Shown here piece after piece: positions 45,140 to 45,355 of a DNA stretch of 45,355 bases. The stretch is from Lacticaseibacillus pantheris DSM 15945 = JCM 12539 = NBRC 106106. GTDB lineage: Bacteria; Bacillota; Bacilli; Lactobacillales; Lactobacillaceae. The DNA lies in contig NZ_BBAI01000020.1 in assembly GCF_001311175.1 (NCBI RefSeq), positions 1-45,355 on the forward strand. Direction: 5' to 3'. A program made the position numbers and the translations under genes. Positions within the stretch are counted from its first letter, which is position 1; every line of letters starts with the position of its first letter. The notes beneath the pieces were generated by a model. The model had not been told where the DNA came from and did not search any database. It saw nothing but the letters and a program-made list of their open reading frames with translations.

Positions 45140-45355
45140 TTCCGGTGGCAACGGCCTAAATTTGGTTAGATTGCGGTAATTGTTGTAGGAGGAGTGATTG
45201 TCCACAGACGGCAGCGTCGGATGGGGCGGCGAGAACGCGCGGGTGGAGTTTGGGGTTGCGATTTACGTGTCCTGCGCCGTGATTGCTTCACCCGCACGCT
45301 CCAGCCCGTTCCGGGTTTCCCACGGATTTTAGAGCCCGAAAAATGACGTGTATCC
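45140..45355. other. Gene-free window end with hairpins
   Basis: No coding frame is convincing. A GCGGGTG/CACCCGC stem (45239-45245 with 45289-45295) and the stretch GCAGCGTCGGATGGGGCGGC recall the edge of inverted family B copies (GCCGCGTCGG), but the match is short. Confidence 0.25.

Overview
The window looks like a chromosomal stretch of a lactic acid bacterium of the family Lactobacillaceae, GC about 50 percent by eye. Evidence: Firmicutes gene orders (comGC-comGG, methyltransferase, ackA; polA-mutM-coaE-nrdR-dnaB-dnaI-thrS; infC-rpmI-rplT; argCJBD), low-GC Gram-positive families (LtaS, YitT, sortase-like, VanZ-like), a T-box before thrS, an L20 leader, and strong AGGAGG-type ribosome sites. 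No rRNA, tRNA or CRISPR array was seen.

Layout. 1-3.1 kb: accessory DNA, probably the right end of a prophage or its remnant next to comGC. It holds a LysM protein, an AT-rich HicA-HicB-SecB-like cassette (candidate toxin-antitoxin-chaperone system), a broken HTH gene and two candidate RNAs. 3.2-7.7 kb: comGC-GD-GE-GF-GG, YtxK-like methyltransferase, ackA, small membrane protein. 7.9-10.7 kb: amino-acid permease and a divergent ABC-like pair whose ATPase is degenerate. 11.2-16.6 kb: ltaS, VanZ-like, lacD, GRP sugar transporter. 16.8-20.6 kb: pgi, murC, BI-1 membrane protein. 21.7-31.5 kb: polA through thrS. 31.8-35.7 kb: sortase-like secreted protein, YitT protein, infC-rpmI-rplT. 36.0-40.5 kb: arginine genes argC-argJ-argB-argD. 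40.6-45.1 kb: secreted nuclease, substrate-binding protein with a structured leader, oxidoreductase, HAD phosphatase.

Two families of dispersed intergenic repeats stand out. Family A (about 120 bp units near 11.0, 29.1, 38.4 and 43.0 kb) has conserved outer arms around an inner stem whose sequence differs between copies but stays self-complementary. Family B (about 300 bp, at 20.7, 21.4, 33.8 and 34.2 kb, each locus one forward plus one inverted copy) folds into a long rod with branch stems; conserved unpaired motifs sit between stems that change in a compensated way. Both look like selected RNA or DNA structures and are the best candidates for something undescribed.

Caution: about 27 single-base indels break 19 genes, including murC, polA, thrS, coaE, dnaB, dnaI and pgi, which a living cell needs. 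Most are one-base losses. The simplest reading is uncorrected long-read error, so I annotate these genes as intact loci with the suspected indel positions given.
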